Below are positions 1-11,855 of a stretch of 40,213 nt of DNA, piece after piece. The notes beneath the pieces were generated by a model. It was not told the origin of the DNA. It saw nothing but the letters and a program-made list of their open reading frames with translations, and did not search any database. The position numbers and the translations under genes were made by a program. The stretch's first letter is position 1, and the number at the start of each line of letters is the position of its first letter. The stretch comes from Clostridia bacterium. GTDB taxonomy: Bacteria > Bacillota > Clostridia > Christensenellales > Borkfalkiaceae. The DNA lies in the NCBI GenBank assembly GCA_017407325.1, contig JAFQWV010000012.1:1-40213 (forward strand), given 5' to 3'.

Positions 1-369
1 AGCAAGAAGGATATGTTCTCTTGTTTGAGGCATTGGACCATCAGTTGCAGCAACAACTAAGATAGCTCCGTCCATTTGAGCAGCACCAGTGATCATGTTC
101 TTAACGTAGTCAGCGTGTCCTGGGCAGTCAACGTGAGCGTAGTGACGAGCATCAGTTTGGTATTCAACGTGAGCAGTATTGATTGTGATACCTCTTGCTC
201 TTTCTTCTGGAGCCTTATCGATTTCGTCATATTTCATTTTAGCTGCTTGACCTTTAGCTGCCATAGTCATAGTGATTGCAGCAGTTAAAGTGGTCTTGCC
301 GTGGTCAACGTGGCCGATTGTACCAACGTTAACGTGTGGTTTGCTTCTGTCAAATTTAGCCTTAGCCAT
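1..369 (-). CDS. tuf: Elongation factor Tu, 5' part (runs off left edge)
   Basis: EF-Tu is the cytoplasmic GTPase that delivers aminoacyl-tRNA to the ribosome. Only the first 123 codons are in the window; the gene continues past position 1. The protein begins [16 protein letters not shown], with the P-loop GHVDHGKT at residues 19-26, the switch I motif RGITI near residue 60 and the G3 motif DCPGHADY near residue 82. The start is fixed by a GGAGG ribosome binding site just upstream of the ATG at 367-369. It follows fusA by 146 nt on the same strand, the usual str-operon order. No strong promoter is visible in that gap, so it is probably co-transcribed with fusA. Confidence 0.98.
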   Translation of the reverse strand, partial: MAKAKFDRSKPHVNVGTIGHVDHGKTTLTAAITMTMAAKGQAAKMKYDEIDKAPEERARGITINTAHVEYQTDARHYAHVDCPGHADYVKNMITGAAQMDGAILVVAATDGPMPQTREHILLA

Positions 370-461
370 TTTTTGTTCCTCCGATTTAATTAAATCTTAA
401 AATTATTTTTTTATTGTTTCTAAACCCCTTTATCAAGGGAATATTTAGCGTTATATTTTTG

Positions 462-497
462 GTATAAGTCGAAAATCGTTAGATAATCGACTTATAC
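462..497. repeat. 11-bp inverted repeat between fusA and tuf
   Basis: GTATAAGTCGA at 462-472 pairs with TCGACTTATAC at 487-497, leaving a 14-nt loop. No T-run follows on the minus strand, so it does not look like a simple terminator. It may be an mRNA-processing or attenuation hairpin between fusA and tuf. A smaller hairpin (CCCTT/AAGGG) lies next to it at about 425-440. Confidence 0.5.
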
Positions 498-515
498 GCA
501 TATTTATTAATTGTA

Positions 516-2594
516 TTAGTCTTTAGAAGCGCGTTCGCCAATAATCTTTTCAGATACTGACTTTGGAACTTCGTTGTAGTGACTAAATTGCATAGTGTAT
601 TGTCCACGACCTTGAGTTCTTGAACGAAGATCAGTTGCGTAACCGAACATTTCAGAAAGTGGAATATAAGAGTCGATAATCTTAGCACCGTTTCTGTCGT
701 CAGTACCTAAGATAGTACCACGACGAGAAGATACGTCACCCATCAAGTCACCGAAGTAGTCGTCTGGAGTAACGATTTCAACCTTTATAAGCGGCTCTAA
801 AATAACCGGTTTAGCACGCTTAACGCCGTCTTTGAACGCCATAGAGCCTGCAATCTTGAACGCGATTTCTGAAGAGTCAACTTCGTGGTAGCTACCGTCG
901 TAAACGGTTGCTTTGAAGTCAACGACTTCGTAACCTGCTAAGATACCGTTCTTAGCTGCTTCTTCAATACCCTTTCTAACTGGTTCGATATATTCCTTAG
1001 GAATACTACCACCAACTGTTTCGTCAACGAATTCAAATCCTTGACCAGGTTCAAGTGGCTCGAACTTAACTTTACAGTGACCGTATTGACCTTTACCACC
1101 AGATTGACGCTTGTACATACCTTCAGCGTCAACAGCAGTACGGAAGGTTTCTCTGTAAGCAACTTGTGGCTTACCAACGGTTGCTTCAACCTTGAATTCA
1201 CGTAAAAGTCTGTCTACGATGATTTCTAAGTGAAGTTCGCCCATACCAGCGATAATAGTTTGTCCGGTTTCTTGATCAGTGTAAGTCTTGAAGGTTGGGT
1301 CTTCTTCTGCAAGTTTGATTAATGCAAGAGTCATATTTTCTTGACCTTGCTTAGTCTTTGGCTCGATAGCAACTCTGATAACCGGTTCTGGGAATTCCAT
1401 TTGTTCAAGGATGATCGGAGCGTTTTCAGCACAAAGAGTATCACCTGTAGTCGTATCTTTTAAACCTACGATAGCGCAGATATCACCAGCGTAGATTTCG
1501 TTGATTTCTTCACGGTGGTTAGCGTGCATTAAGAGAATTCTACCAACTCTTTCCTTCTTGCCTTTCGTACTGTTAAATACGTAAGAACCAGAAGTTAAGT
1601 GACCAGAATATACTCTGAAGAACGCAAGCTTACCAACGAACGGGTCTGTAACGATTTTGAACGCAAGACCGGCAAATGGTTCACTGTCAGAAGTTTGTCT
1701 TTCAGCTTCTTCGCCGTTTTTGTCAACACCCTTAACGTGATCAACGTCAAGTGGGCTTGGCAAGTAGTCAACGATAGCGTCAAGTAAGTGTTGAACACCC
1801 TTGTTGCGGTAGCTTGATCCGCAAAGAACAGGTGTAACAGCCATAGCGATCGTTGCTTTTCTTAAAGCACGTTTGATTTCGTCGATAGAAAGCTCGCCAA
1901 CTTCGAAGTACTTTTCCATAAGTTCGTCTTCTTGTTCAGCGCAGATTTCCATAAGTTGAGTACGGTAGATTTCAGCATCTTCCTTGTACTCAGCAGGAAT
2001 TTCAACGATGTCAAAGTCTTTACCTAAATCGTCTTTATAGATAATAGCGTTATTGTTAACGATATCGATAATACCCTTGAAGGTATCTTCTTTACCAATA
2101 GGTAAAGTGATTGGAAGCGGATTAGTTTTTAATCTGTCACGCATCATTTGTACAGCACCGAAGAAGTTTGCACCGTTGATGTCCATCTTGTTGATGTAAG
2201 CAATTCTTGGAACTTGGTACTTATCAGCTTGTCTCCAAACTGTTTCACTTTGAGGTTCAACGCCACCTTTAGCGCAGAAAGTAGCAACGGCACCGTCTAA
2301 AACGCGGAGCGAACGTTCAACTTCTACGGTAAAGTCAACGTGACCTGGGGTATCAATAATGTTGATACGGTTGCCCTTCCAGAAACAGGTAGTAGCAGCC
2401 GAAGTAATGGTGATACCACGTTCTTGTTCTTGAACCATCCAGTCCATCGTTGCAGAACCTTCGTGAGTCTCACCGATTTTGTGAGTTTTTCCTGTATAGA
2501 AAAGAATACGTTCGGTAGTAGTAGTTTTACCAGCGTCGATGTGCGCCATAATACCGATATTACGCGTATCTTTAAGATCAACTTGTCTTGGCAT
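516..2594 (-). CDS. fusA: Elongation factor G
   Basis: EF-G is the ribosomal translocase GTPase. The 692-residue length is normal for the family. The P-loop AHIDAGKT is at residues 17-24, switch I RGITI near 60, DTPGHVDF near 80 and NKMD near 136; domains II-V follow and end ...[19 protein letters not shown] ribosome binding site precedes the ATG. It lies 18 nt after rpsG on the same strand, with tuf downstream, so it belongs to the str operon. I saw nothing unusual in the sequence. Confidence 0.98.
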   Translation of the reverse strand: MPRQVDLKDTRNIGIMAHIDAGKTTTTERILFYTGKTHKIGETHEGSATMDWMVQEQERGITITSAATTCFWKGNRINIIDTPGHVDFTVEVERSLRVLDGAVATFCAKGGVEPQSETVWRQADKYQVPRIAYINKMDINGANFFGAVQMMRDRLKTNPLPITLPIGKEDTFKGIIDIVNNNAIIYKDDLGKDFDIVEIPAEYKEDAEIYRTQLMEICAEQEDELMEKYFEVGELSIDEIKRALRKATIAMAVTPVLCGSSYRNKGVQHLLDAIVDYLPSPLDVDHVKGVDKNGEEAERQTSDSEPFAGLAFKIVTDPFVGKLAFFRVYSGHLTSGSYVFNSTKGKKERVGRILLMHANHREEINEIYAGDICAIVGLKDTTTGDTLCAENAPIILEQMEFPEPVIRVAIEPKTKQGQENMTLALIKLAEEDPTFKTYTDQETGQTIIAGMGELHLEIIVDRLLREFKVEATVGKPQVAYRETFRTAVDAEGMYKRQSGGKGQYGHCKVKFEPLEPGQGFEFVDETVGGSIPKEYIEPVRKGIEEAAKNGILAGYEVVDFKATVYDGSYHEVDSSEIAFKIAGSMAFKDGVKRAKPVILEPLIKVEIVTPDDYFGDLMGDVSSRRGTILGTDDRNGAKIIDSYIPLSEMFGYATDLRSRTQGRGQYTMQFSHYNEVPKSVSEKIIGERASKD

Positions 2595-2612
2595 ATCGTA
2601 TTCTCTCCAATT

Positions 2613-3273
<661 letters not shown>

Positions 3274-3645
3274 TTATTTAGGCTTTTTAGCGCCGTATTT
3301 AGAACGAGCCTGTTTGCGTTTTGCAACGCCTGCAGTGTCGAGTGTACCACGGATGATGTGATATCTAACACCCGGTAAATCTCTTACTCTGCCACCGCGA
3401 ATAAGAACTGAACTGTGTTCTTGAAGGTTGTGTCCTTCACCTGGAATGTACACGGTACCTTCTTGCTTATTTGTAAGTCTTACCCTTGCAATCTTACGCA
3501 TTGCTGAGTTAGGCTTTTTAGGGGTAGTAGTCGTTACTGAAAGGCAAACACCACGACGTTGTGGACAAGCGTCCATAATTGGGGCTTTGCTCTTTTCAAC
3601 AGCAGTCTTTCTACCGTGCTTAATAAGCTGGTTGATAGTTGGCAT
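3274..3645 (-). CDS. rpsL: 30S ribosomal protein S12
   Basis: S12 sits at the decoding centre of the 30S subunit and is the target of streptomycin-resistance mutations. The 123 residues cover the family, with [11 protein letters not shown] around residues 38-48 and [18 protein letters not shown] at 69-86. Lys43, a classical streptomycin-sensitive residue, is present. Residue 88 is Arg (GGRVRDLPG) where most bacteria have Lys; the codon reads AGA. K88R is a known streptomycin-resistance change in other bacteria. AGGAGGTAAAAAGT precedes the ATG. A good sigma-A-type promoter lies 160 nt upstream. Confidence 0.98.
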   Translation of the reverse strand: MPTINQLIKHGRKTAVEKSKAPIMDACPQRRGVCLSVTTTTPKKPNSAMRKIARVRLTNKQEGTVYIPGEGHNLQEHSSVLIRGGRVRDLPGVRYHIIRGTLDTAGVAKRKQARSKYGAKKPK

Positions 3646-3750
3646 TACTTTTTACCTCCTTTATTAATGATTCGGATATTCTAAACGGGTTTGCGGGTAA
3701 CCACAAATCCAATTAAGAAGTCTAAATTTTGCAAAATTTGCAAGCATAAA

Positions 3751-3772
3751 TAGGTCAATACATACTGACCTA
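3751..3772 (-). promoter_or_regulatory. Inverted repeat at the predicted 5' end of rpsL mRNA
   Basis: TAGGTCA (3751-3757) and TGACCTA (3766-3772) form a 7-bp stem with an 8-nt loop, lying immediately after the predicted -10 box. It would either be a hairpin at the very 5' end of the str-operon mRNA or a protein operator. Which of these it is cannot be told from sequence. Confidence 0.5.
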
Positions 3773-3778
3773 GTAGAT

Positions 3779-3807
3779 ATTCTAGCAAATTTTATACAAT
3801 TAGTCAA
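3779..3807 (-). promoter_or_regulatory. Promoter for rpsL-rpsG-fusA-tuf
   Basis: On the minus strand the -35 box TTGACT (3802-3807) and -10 box TAGAAT (3779-3784) are 17 nt apart. Transcription would start near 3771, giving a leader of about 125 nt before rpsL. The str operon therefore has its own promoter, separate from rpoBC. Confidence 0.7.
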
Positions 3808-3888
3808 ATAAAATTCACATTTTTTACAAATTTATAACAAACTGCAAAGTTTAAGCGACTAATTTTATTTATATTTGTATTATTTTAG

Positions 3889-4052
3889 ATGATTTGAAGA
3901 TTACATCTTCATTATTTGCAAAACTAAGTTTTGCTCGATATGTTGCTTCGCAACTCGATATGCGAAATAAATTTCGCTCGATATGTGCCTACGGCACTCG
4001 ATAGCAAGTTTCCAACTTGCGTAAAGGTCGTGCGTTTTTTCAAAACGCCGAC
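3889..4052. repeat. Hairpin array I (TCGATAT linkers)
   Basis: Successive hairpins of differing sequence are joined by fixed linkers: GAAGAT-TAC-ATCTTC (3896-3910), linker ATTATTT, GCAAAAC/GTTTTGC (3918-3934), TCGATAT, GTTGC/GCAAC (3942-3954), TCGATAT, GCGAAAT/ATTTCGC (3962-3977), TCGATAT, GTGCC/GGCAC (3985-3997), TCGATA, GCAAGTT/AACTTGC (4004-4020), then GTAAAGGTCG leading into a larger hairpin (4027-4052). Every stem starts with G and ends with C. It lies between rpsL and rpoC. No protein is plausible here; the open frames across it are by-products of the repeats. Confidence 0.85.
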
Positions 4053-4100
4053 TAATTTATATATTAATTCCAGTCCACAATTAAAACTATATGTTATTCA

Positions 4101-4284
4101 CGGAACGCGCAAGCGTTCGCGACCACAATGCAAGCTGCAAACTTGCAATTCATGCAATCCGTACGCAAAAAGTAGGATTGCAATTCATGACAATCGGCAG
4201 ATTGTCAAATCATGAAAAGGCACAGCCTTTTCAAATCATTTATTTTGCATATCTCGGCAGTTTTGCGGTCGCAAAACTGCCGAG
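4101..4284. repeat. Hairpin array II (AATTCAT/AAATCAT linkers) after rpoC
   Basis: The array starts with an anchor hairpin GAACGC/GCGTTC (about 4103-4118). It continues with GCAAG/CTTGC (4130-4146), linker AATTCAT, GCAATCC/GGATTGC around a GTACGCA-containing loop (4154-4181), AATTCAT, GACAATC/GATTGTC (4189-4206), AAATCAT, GAAAAGGC/GCCTTTTC (4214-4232), AAATCAT. A perfect 15-bp stem (4253-4284) lies 9 nt past the rpoC stop. That last hairpin has no T-run on the minus strand, so it is not a textbook terminator, though it could protect the rpoC 3' end. Confidence 0.85.
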
Positions 4285-4293
4285 TACGCTATA

Positions 4294-7200
4294 TTAGTTA
4301 TTGTTATTAACTTGTGGATTGAGTTGCTTATAATCCTTAACGCCGGTACCTGCTGGGATAAGCTTACCGATAATAACGTTTTCTTTCAAGCCTACGAGTG
4401 GGTCAATCTTATTCTTGATAGCAGCTTCAGTTAAAACTCTTGCAGTTTCTTGGAATGATGCAGCAGACAAGAAGCTTTCAGTAGCAAGAGAAGCTTTAGT
4501 GATACCGAGTAATGCACGCTTAGCAGCGGCTGGTCTACCACCCTGTTCCATTGCTCTCTTATTTTCTTCGTCGTATCTTGAAACGTCAACGTATTCACCT
4601 GGAAGTAAATCGGTATCCCCACAGTTTTCAACGCGAACTTTTCTAAGCATTTGTCTAACGATAATTTCAACGTGCTTGTCGTTGATATCAACGCCTTGAG
4701 AACGGTAAACAGATTGGATTTCGTGCAAGATATAGTCTTGAACGCCCTTAACACCCTTAGTTCTTAAGATATCTTGTGGATATACAGAACCACCTGTTAA
4801 GATAGTACCAGCCTCAACCTTATCGCCTTTTTTAACCTTAAGTTCAGCACTGAACGGAATTTGATAATCTTTAGTGCCTTCTTCAGATTTAACGATAACG
4901 TGACGCAAACCGTCTCTTTCTTCGATATCAACCGTACCGCTTGATTCGCAAACGACTGCTTGACCTTTCGGTCTTCTTGCTTCGAACAATTCTTCAACAC
5001 GCGGTAAACCTTGAGTAATATCGCCCGTAGTTGCGATACCACCGGTGTGGAACGTTCTCATTGTAAGCTGAGTACCCGGTTCACCGATTGATTGAGCAGC
5101 GATAATACCAACTGCTTCACCCGTTTGAACAGGTAACATATTACTCATGTTATGACCGTAGCACTTAGCGCAAACGCCGTTTTTACACTTACAAGTAAAT
5201 ACGCTTCTGATTAATACTTCAGTAATACCAGCGTTTTCGATTGCTTTTGCTTGGTCGTCGCTAATCATAGTGTCGCCAGCAACGATAACTTCACCCGTTT
5301 GTGGATTTACGACGTCTTCAATCGTGTATCTACCCATCAAGCGATCAGAAAGCTTTTCGATAACCTTACCCTTATCGTCGCAGATTGCAGAAACGACTAA
5401 GCCCTTTGGTTTTTCGCCAAGCGTCGCAAAGCAGTCGTCTTCACGAACGATAACGTTGTGAGAAACGTCAACTAAACGACGAGTCAAGTAACCTGAGTCT
5501 GCAGTCTTTAACGCAGTATCGGCAAGACCTTTACGACCACCGTGTGAAGAAATAAAGTATTCTAATACTGAAAGACCTTCACGGAAGCAAGACTTAACCG
5601 GAATTTCAATGATACGACCGTTCGGGTCGCTCATAAGACCACGCATACCTGCAAGTTGCTTAATTTGGTCGATAGAACCACGCGCACCGGAGTCAGCCAT
5701 CATCCAGATTGGGTTGAACTTTTCAAGCGTATCTTTTAATACGACTGAAACGTCCTCGGTAACCTTAGTCCAAATACCAACTACTTGCTTATATCTTTCA
5801 TCGTCGGTGATTAAACCGCGTTTAAAGAGTTTTTCAATTTTAATAACTTCGTCAGAAGCCTTTTCAATGATAGCGTGCTTAGCATCAGGAACGTGCATAT
5901 CGAAAATACTCGTCGTGATAGCCCCTATCGTTGAATATTTATAACCGAGCGCTTTAATACTGTCGAGCGTTTCAGCCGCACAAGGCGCACCGTTAGTCTT
6001 AAAGCAAGCGTCAACGATATTCTTTAAAGTACCCTTCTTAGCAAGATTATTCCATTCAAGTTTTAAATAATCTTCAGGCTTTTCTCTCTTGCATAAGCCG
6101 ATATCTTGTGGAATAGCACGGTTAAAGATAATTCTACCGATAGTAGTTTTGATAATACCGCTAACTGTTTCACCGTCTGGCGTAACGACCTTACGACGAA
6201 CGTAAATTTCGTCTTGAAGGCTTGCTTGCTTAGCTTCGTAAGCGATAACTGCTTCGTCTTCGCTACCGTAGATAGACGGTTTATAAACTTCGCCTTCTGG
6301 ATCTTCTTTGAAGAATTTATTGTATCTCTTGCCTTCTTCTCTACGTAAAATAGTCAAGTAATAGCAACCTAAAACCATGTCTTGAGACGGAGACATAACA
6401 GGTTTTCCGTCAGAAAGCTTTAAGATGTTGTTAGAAGAAAGCATCAAGAATCTTGCTTCTGCTTGCGCTTCGATTGAAAGTGGAACGTGAACAGCCATTT
6501 GGTCACCGTCGAAGTCGGCGTTGAACGCGCCACAAACGAGTGGGTGAAGCTTAATTGCTCTACCTTCAATTAAAACAGGCTCGAATGCTTGAATTGATAA
6601 ACGGTGAAGTGTCGGAGCACGGTTTAAAAGTACCGGATGGTCTTTAATTACGTCTTCAAGGATATCCCAAACGACAGGCTTCATCCTTTCAACAGTTCTC
6701 TTTGCACTCTTAATGTTATGGCATTGACCAGATTCTACAAGACGCTTCATAACGAACGGCTTGAAAAGCTCGATTGCCATTTCTTTTGGTAAACCGCATT
6801 GGTAAAGCTTAAGTTCAGGACCTACGACGATAACTGAACGGCCAGAGTAGTCAACACGCTTACCAAGAAGGTTTTGACGGAAACGGCCTTGCTTACCTTT
6901 GAGCATACCAGAAAGTGACTTAAGGTCGCGGTTACCTGCGCCCGAAACTGCTTTACCGCGTCTGCCGTTGTCGATAAGCGCGTCAACTGCTTCTTGGAGC
7001 ATACGCTTTTCGTTTCTGATAATAATGTCAGGCGCACCAAGCTCCATAAGACGGCGTAAACGGTTGTTTCTGTTGATAACGCGACGGTATAAGTCGTTTA
7101 AGTCGCTAGTTGCAAATCTGCCACCATCTAACGGAACCATTGGTCTAAGTTCAGGTGGAATAACAGGAAGAACGTCTAAAATCATCCATTCAGGGCGATT

Positions 7201-7866
7201 GCCACTCTTTCTGAACGCTTCGACAATTTCAACTCTCTTAACCGCCTTAGCCTTCTTTTGACCAGAAGGAGAATCGTTGATGATTTCTTTAATTTCTGCG
7301 CTTTCTTTTTCAAGGTCAACAGCCATCAAAAGTTCTTTGATAGCTTCTGCACCCATACCAACTTTGAAAGCGTTTGCGCCGTATTTTTCAACAGCGTCAC
7401 GGTATTCTTTATCGTTAATAACTTGTTTGTAAGTAAATTCAGTGTTGCCCGGATCTAAAACTACGAAACAAGCAAAGTAGATAACTTGTTCAAGCTGCTT
7501 AGGTCCCATATCAAGCATTAAGCCGATTTTTGAAGTAACACCCTTGAAGTACCAGATATGAGAAACCGGTGCAGCAAGTTCAATATGTCCCATACGTTCA
7601 CGACGAACCTTAGAGCGTGTAACTTCAACGCCACACTTATCACAAACTACGCCCTTATAGCGAATTCTCTTGTATTTTCCGCAGTGGCATTCCCAGTCCT
7701 TCATAGGTCCAAAGATGCGTTCGCAGAAAAGACCGTCGCGTTCAGGCTTTTGAGTTCTATAGTTAATAGTTTCAGGCTTAGTAACTTCGCCGTAAGACCA
7801 TTCTCTGATTTTCTCAGGGGAAGCAACACCTATCTGAATTGAATCGAAATTATTTAGTTCAAACAT
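4294..7866 (-). CDS. rpoC: RNA polymerase subunit beta'
   Basis: This is the catalytic large subunit of RNA polymerase. The 1190 residues fit the Firmicutes form. The N-terminal zinc site is CHCGKYKR...CDKCGVEV (residues ~60-80). The active-site Mg motif NADFDGDQM is near residue 455. The second zinc cluster is [15 protein letters not shown], and the C-terminal bridge/trigger region includes [20 protein letters not shown] strong AGGGGGTAAAATT ribosome binding site sets the start, 14 nt after rpoB, so the two are translated from one transcript. Downstream, where a small L7Ae-type gene often precedes rpsL, there are only hairpin arrays. Confidence 0.99.
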   Translation of the reverse strand: MFELNNFDSIQIGVASPEKIREWSYGEVTKPETINYRTQKPERDGLFCERIFGPMKDWECHCGKYKRIRYKGVVCDKCGVEVTRSKVRRERMGHIELAAPVSHIWYFKGVTSKIGLMLDMGPKQLEQVIYFACFVVLDPGNTEFTYKQVINDKEYRDAVEKYGANAFKVGMGAEAIKELLMAVDLEKESAEIKEIINDSPSGQKKAKAVKRVEIVEAFRKSGNRPEWMILDVLPVIPPELRPMVPLDGGRFATSDLNDLYRRVINRNNRLRRLMELGAPDIIIRNEKRMLQEAVDALIDNGRRGKAVSGAGNRDLKSLSGMLKGKQGRFRQNLLGKRVDYSGRSVIVVGPELKLYQCGLPKEMAIELFKPFVMKRLVESGQCHNIKSAKRTVERMKPVVWDILEDVIKDHPVLLNRAPTLHRLSIQAFEPVLIEGRAIKLHPLVCGAFNADFDGDQMAVHVPLSIEAQAEARFLMLSSNNILKLSDGKPVMSPSQDMVLGCYYLTILRREEGKRYNKFFKEDPEGEVYKPSIYGSEDEAVIAYEAKQASLQDEIYVRRKVVTPDGETVSGIIKTTIGRIIFNRAIPQDIGLCKREKPEDYLKLEWNNLAKKGTLKNIVDACFKTNGAPCAAETLDSIKALGYKYSTIGAITTSIFDMHVPDAKHAIIEKASDEVIKIEKLFKRGLITDDERYKQVVGIWTKVTEDVSVVLKDTLEKFNPIWMMADSGARGSIDQIKQLAGMRGLMSDPNGRIIEIPVKSCFREGLSVLEYFISSHGGRKGLADTALKTADSGYLTRRLVDVSHNVIVREDDCFATLGEKPKGLVVSAICDDKGKVIEKLSDRLMGRYTIEDVVNPQTGEVIVAGDTMISDDQAKAIENAGITEVLIRSVFTCKCKNGVCAKCYGHNMSNMLPVQTGEAVGIIAAQSIGEPGTQLTMRTFHTGGIATTGDITQGLPRVEELFEARRPKGQAVVCESSGTVDIEERDGLRHVIVKSEEGTKDYQIPFSAELKVKKGDKVEAGTILTGGSVYPQDILRTKGVKGVQDYILHEIQSVYRSQGVDINDKHVEIIVRQMLRKVRVENCGDTDLLPGEYVDVSRYDEENKRAMEQGGRPAAAKRALLGITKASLATESFLSAASFQETARVLTEAAIKNKIDPLVGLKENVIIGKLIPAGTGVKDYKQLNPQVNNNN

Positions 7867-7880
7867 AATTTTACCCCCTA

Positions 7881-10800
7881 TTAATCATCATCACCGAAGT
7901 CGTCTAAATCGTCGATATCTTCGTAATCGTCGTCGAACATATCGTCAGACTTAAATTCGAACGATTCGTCAGTATCAAAGCCGTCAAAGTCGTCAAAGAT
8001 ATCGTCAACGTCAGCATCGTCAAGCGCTTCTTCAACGCTAGAATCTTCGCCAAAGTCGATTTCAACCTCTTCGTATTTTTCTCTTTCTTTAACGGTTTGC
8101 GGTCTATCGTCAACGTCGTCGTTTTCAAGGTCTTTGAGTGAAATTTCTTCAAGGTTTTCAGTAAGAACTTTCATATCAAGTCCAAGACTTTGAAGTTCTT
8201 TTAATAAAACCTTAAACGATTCTGGGATACCAGGTTCAGAAATTTCGTCGCCTTTTACGATTGATTCGTAAGTTTTAACACGACCAACCACGTCGTCTGA
8301 CTTAACCGTTAAAATTTCTTGTAAAATGTGAGCAGCACCGTATGCTTCAAGTGCCCAAACTTCCATTTCACCGAAACGTTGACCACCGAATTGCGCTTTA
8401 CCGCCGAGTGGTTGTTGCGTTACGAGTGAGTAAGGACCTGTAGAACGAGCGTGAATCTTATCGTCTACTAAGTGGTGGAGCTTGATCATATACATTTGAC
8501 CAACGGTTACTCTGTTTTCGAACGGTTCACCCGTTCTACCATCATATAATTGAATCTTTCCGTCAACTTCGCCTTGTGGGTTAACGAAATGATTTTCTTC
8601 TAATAATTCACGGATATCCTTTTCTGTTGCGCCGTCAAATACAGGAGTTGCAATCTTCCAGCCAAGTTCTTTACAAACGAGACCTAAGTGAACTTCAAGC
8701 ACTTGACCGATATTCATACGAGATGGAACGCCGAGTGGGTTAAGTACGATTTGAAGTGGAGTACCGTCAGCAAGGAACGGCATATCGCTTACAGGTAATA
8801 CTCTTGAAACGACACCCTTGTTACCGTGACGTCCTGCCATCTTATCACCGACAGAAATCTTACGTTTTTGAGCGATATATACGCGAACGAGTTTGTTTAC
8901 GCCAGGAGACAATTCGTCTTTATTTTCTCTCGTAAAGATTTTAACGTCAACTACGATACCGCTTTCACCGTGTGGAACGCGGAGAGACGTATCTCTAACT
9001 TCTCTTGACTTTTCACCGAAAATCGCACGGAGCAATCTTTCTTCTGGAGTAAGCTCGGTCTCACCCTTAGGCGTAACCTTACCTACTAAGATATCCCCAC
9101 TTGAAATTTCAGCACCGATACGGATAATACCGTTTTCGTCAAGGTTTTTAAGCGCTTCTTCGCTGACGTTAGGAATTTCTCTCGTAATTTCTTCTTCGCC
9201 GAGCTTTGTATCGCGCGCTTCAGTTTCGTGTTCTTCAATATGGATAGAAGTGAACACGTCGTCCATAACGAGTCTTTCAGAAAGAAGTATAGCGTCTTCG
9301 TAGTTATAACCTTCCCACGTCATAAAGCCGATGAGAATATTTCTACCGAGCGCAAGTTCACCGTTGCTCGTAGCAGGACCGTCTGCTAAGATATCACCTT
9401 TTTTAATCACGTCGCCCGTTGAAACGAGTGGACGTTGGTTGATACAAGTTCCGTTGTTAGAACGTTGGAATTTCTTTAAGAAATACGTGTGTTCCATACC
9501 GTCATTTGCCTTAATAACGATAGTATCGCCACCTGCGGACTTAACTACGCCGTCTTCTTCGGCAATAATCATAACGCCTGAGTCGTAAGCGATTTTACCT
9601 TCGATACCAGTACCTACTACTGCGTTTTCAGGCTTGAGAAGCGGAACTGCTTGACGTTGCATGTTCGAGCCCATTAGCGCACGGTTCGTATCGTCGTTTT
9701 CAAGGAACGGAATAAGCGCGGTAGCAACTGAAACAAGTTGCTTTGGAGATACGTCCATATAGTCGATTTGTTCTCTTGGAACTTCGGTAATTTCTTCACG
9801 ATGACGGCAAGATACACGTTCGTTTGCAAAGCAACCGTTTTCGTCGATAGGTTCGTTTGCTTGTGCAACGATAAATTCGTCTTCTTGGTCAGCCGTTAAG
9901 TAATCGACTTGGTCGGTAATCTTACCGGTAACCTTGTCAACTCTGCGGTATGGAGATTCGATAAATCCGTATTCGTTAACTTTTGCAAAAGTAGAAAGTG
10001 ACGAAATAAGACCGATATTTTGACCTTCTGGCGTTTCGATTGGACACATTCTGCCGTAGTGAGTGTAGTGTACGTCACGAACTTCGAAAGTCGCTCTTTC
10101 ACGGTTAAGACCGCCAGGTCCTAACGCAGAAAGCTTTCTCTTGTGCGTAAGCTCGGCAATCGGGTTAGTTTGGTCCATAAATTGTGAAAGTTGTGATGAA
10201 CCGAAGAACTCTTTGATTGCAGAATTTACTGGACGGATATTAATTAAACTGTTAGGTTGAACTTCTTGTGGGTTTTGCGTAGCCATTCTTTCTTTGATTA
10301 CGCGTTCAAGTCTTGAAATACCGATTCTGAATTGGTTTTGTAAAAGTTCGCCAACCGAACGAACGCGACGGTTGCCTAAGTGGTCGATATTGTCGCAAGT
10401 ACCAATTCCGAAGTTAAGGTCAAGGTTTAAAGAAACGCTTGCAACGATATCGTCAACCGTAATGTGCTTATGGTTGAGTTTTTCCATAAGTGGTTTAAGC
10501 GTTTTCTTTTGTTCAGCATCAAGCTTTTCAGGAACGCCCTTTTCGATAATCGTGTAGTATTCAACGCAGGCTTCAACGAATTTTCTTCTTTGTTCTCTGC
10601 GCTTTTCAGCGTTCTTTTTATCTTCTGGCTTTTCGTTTTCAGGTAAAATTTCAAGTTCTTCGGTATAGTAAAGCGCGTTAATTTCGTCGATAAGTTTATC
10701 ACACGCACCTTCAACACCCAATTCTTTAGCCGTTTCGTAAACGATTTCGCTAAACTTTAAGCTTGGATAGTGAACGGTGTCAATCAAGCCGAATACTCTT

Positions 10801-11855
10801 GGATTTAAACCGGTAACTGCCTTAAAGTCAACAGAGTTGTTAGCAACCATCTTGTGACGAGTGTTGTTAACTAAAACGAATACTTCGTTTACACCGCTGT
10901 TTTGAATTTCTTTAGCCTTTTCACGGCTTACGACTTCACCGCTACTTGCGATAAGCTCGCCGTCTTCATTGTAGATATCGTCGCAAAGAGTAAGTCCTTG
11001 TAAACGAACGCCCATATTAAGACGCTTGTCAAATTTATATCTACCAACGCGCGCTAAATCGTAACGGCGGTCGAAGAAAAGATTGCGTAAGTGAATCTTA
11101 ACTGCGTCGTCGTTAGGAACTTCGCCCGGACGAAGTCTTCTATATAATTCGAATAAACCTTCTTTTTCACTCTTAGTAAGGTCCTTTTCGATGGTTGATG
11201 CGATCATTTCGTTGCCACCGAAAAGTTCGATTAAGTCTTGGTCAGAACTGAAACCTAACGCTCTTAAAAGCACGGTTGCAGGAAGCTTTCTCGTTCTGTC
11301 AACCTTTACCCATAAAACGCGTTGAGAGTCTTGTTCAAATTCAAGCCAAGCACCTCTGTTAGGTATAACGGTAGTATTGAAAATGCGTTTACCCGATTTG
11401 TCAAGCTCAAAACCGTTGTACGCACCCGGACTTCTAACAAGTTGAGATACGATAACACGTTCTGCACCGTTTATGATAAATGAACCGTTGTTGGTCATTT
11501 TTGGCAAGTCGCCCATATAGACGTCTTGATTGATGATTTCACCTGTAACTTTGTTTACAAGACGAACGTTTACGCGAAGTGGAATAGCATACGTTGCATC
11601 TCTGTCTCTGCATTCCTTTTCGTCGTATTTTGGCTTGTCAATCAAAGTGTGGTCGAGAAAGTACAGTTCAAAATGGTCGGAAAAATCGGTAATCGGAGAA
11701 AAATCGTCGAAAACTTCAGAAATTCCTTCGTCAATAAACGCCTTATAAGAGTCCATTTGAACTTCAATAAGATTAGGGATTTCTTGCGCTTCAGCAATTT
11801 TTGAGAAAGTCTTTCTCTCAACTTTTCCGTACTTAACTGTAGGTAAATTTCGCAT
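7881..11855 (-). CDS. rpoB: RNA polymerase subunit beta with acidic C-terminal tail
   Basis: The beta subunit of RNA polymerase. At 1324 residues it is longer than the ~1190 of Bacillus. The rifampicin region reads [20 protein letters not shown] then [12 protein letters not shown], with the usual sensitive residues Asp, His and Ser in place. Extra length comes partly from a charged helical stretch ([18 protein letters not shown], near residue 415) before the conserved [14 protein letters not shown]. The rest is a ~78-residue C-terminal tail that is strongly acidic (many Asp and Glu, ending [10 protein letters not shown]). The start follows AAAGGAGCGAGAGCT. It is expressed from a near-perfect promoter at 12031-12059 through a ~170-nt leader. 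Confidence 0.99.
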   Translation of the reverse strand: MRNLPTVKYGKVERKTFSKIAEAQEIPNLIEVQMDSYKAFIDEGISEVFDDFSPITDFSDHFELYFLDHTLIDKPKYDEKECRDRDATYAIPLRVNVRLVNKVTGEIINQDVYMGDLPKMTNNGSFIINGAERVIVSQLVRSPGAYNGFELDKSGKRIFNTTVIPNRGAWLEFEQDSQRVLWVKVDRTRKLPATVLLRALGFSSDQDLIELFGGNEMIASTIEKDLTKSEKEGLFELYRRLRPGEVPNDDAVKIHLRNLFFDRRYDLARVGRYKFDKRLNMGVRLQGLTLCDDIYNEDGELIASSGEVVSREKAKEIQNSGVNEVFVLVNNTRHKMVANNSVDFKAVTGLNPRVFGLIDTVHYPSLKFSEIVYETAKELGVEGACDKLIDEINALYYTEELEILPENEKPEDKKNAEKRREQRRKFVEACVEYYTIIEKGVPEKLDAEQKKTLKPLMEKLNHKHITVDDIVASVSLNLDLNFGIGTCDNIDHLGNRRVRSVGELLQNQFRIGISRLERVIKERMATQNPQEVQPNSLINIRPVNSAIKEFFGSSQLSQFMDQTNPIAELTHKRKLSALGPGGLNRERATFEVRDVHYTHYGRMCPIETPEGQNIGLISSLSTFAKVNEYGFIESPYRRVDKVTGKITDQVDYLTADQEDEFIVAQANEPIDENGCFANERVSCRHREEITEVPREQIDYMDVSPKQLVSVATALIPFLENDDTNRALMGSNMQRQAVPLLKPENAVVGTGIEGKIAYDSGVMIIAEEDGVVKSAGGDTIVIKANDGMEHTYFLKKFQRSNNGTCINQRPLVSTGDVIKKGDILADGPATSNGELALGRNILIGFMTWEGYNYEDAILLSERLVMDDVFTSIHIEEHETEARDTKLGEEEITREIPNVSEEALKNLDENGIIRIGAEISSGDILVGKVTPKGETELTPEERLLRAIFGEKSREVRDTSLRVPHGESGIVVDVKIFTRENKDELSPGVNKLVRVYIAQKRKISVGDKMAGRHGNKGVVSRVLPVSDMPFLADGTPLQIVLNPLGVPSRMNIGQVLEVHLGLVCKELGWKIATPVFDGATEKDIRELLEENHFVNPQGEVDGKIQLYDGRTGEPFENRVTVGQMYMIKLHHLVDDKIHARSTGPYSLVTQQPLGGKAQFGGQRFGEMEVWALEAYGAAHILQEILTVKSDDVVGRVKTYESIVKGDEISEPGIPESFKVLLKELQSLGLDMKVLTENLEEISLKDLENDDVDDRPQTVKEREKYEEVEIDFGEDSSVEEALDDADVDDIFDDFDGFDTDESFEFKSDDMFDDDYEDIDDLDDFGDDD

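Noticed and set aside
76..288. Plus-strand frame opposite tuf, and similar frames opposite fusA, rpoC, rpoB, addA and addB
   Set aside because: They are antisense shadows of strongly conserved genes, with no ribosome binding sites or family resemblance.
3889..4284. CRISPR array
   Set aside because: The constant part is only 7 nt and the variable parts are self-complementary; no cas genes are present. It is a different kind of array.
4253..4284. Classical terminator for rpoC
   Set aside because: The 15-bp stem is strong, but no T-run follows on the minus strand, and it fits as the last hairpin of array II. It may still slow polymerase or protect the 3' end.
3931..4297. Plus-strand reading frames of 94 and 68 codons across the region between rpsL and rpoC
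   Set aside because: They run through hairpin arrays I and II, have no ribosome binding site, and their residues simply translate the repeats.
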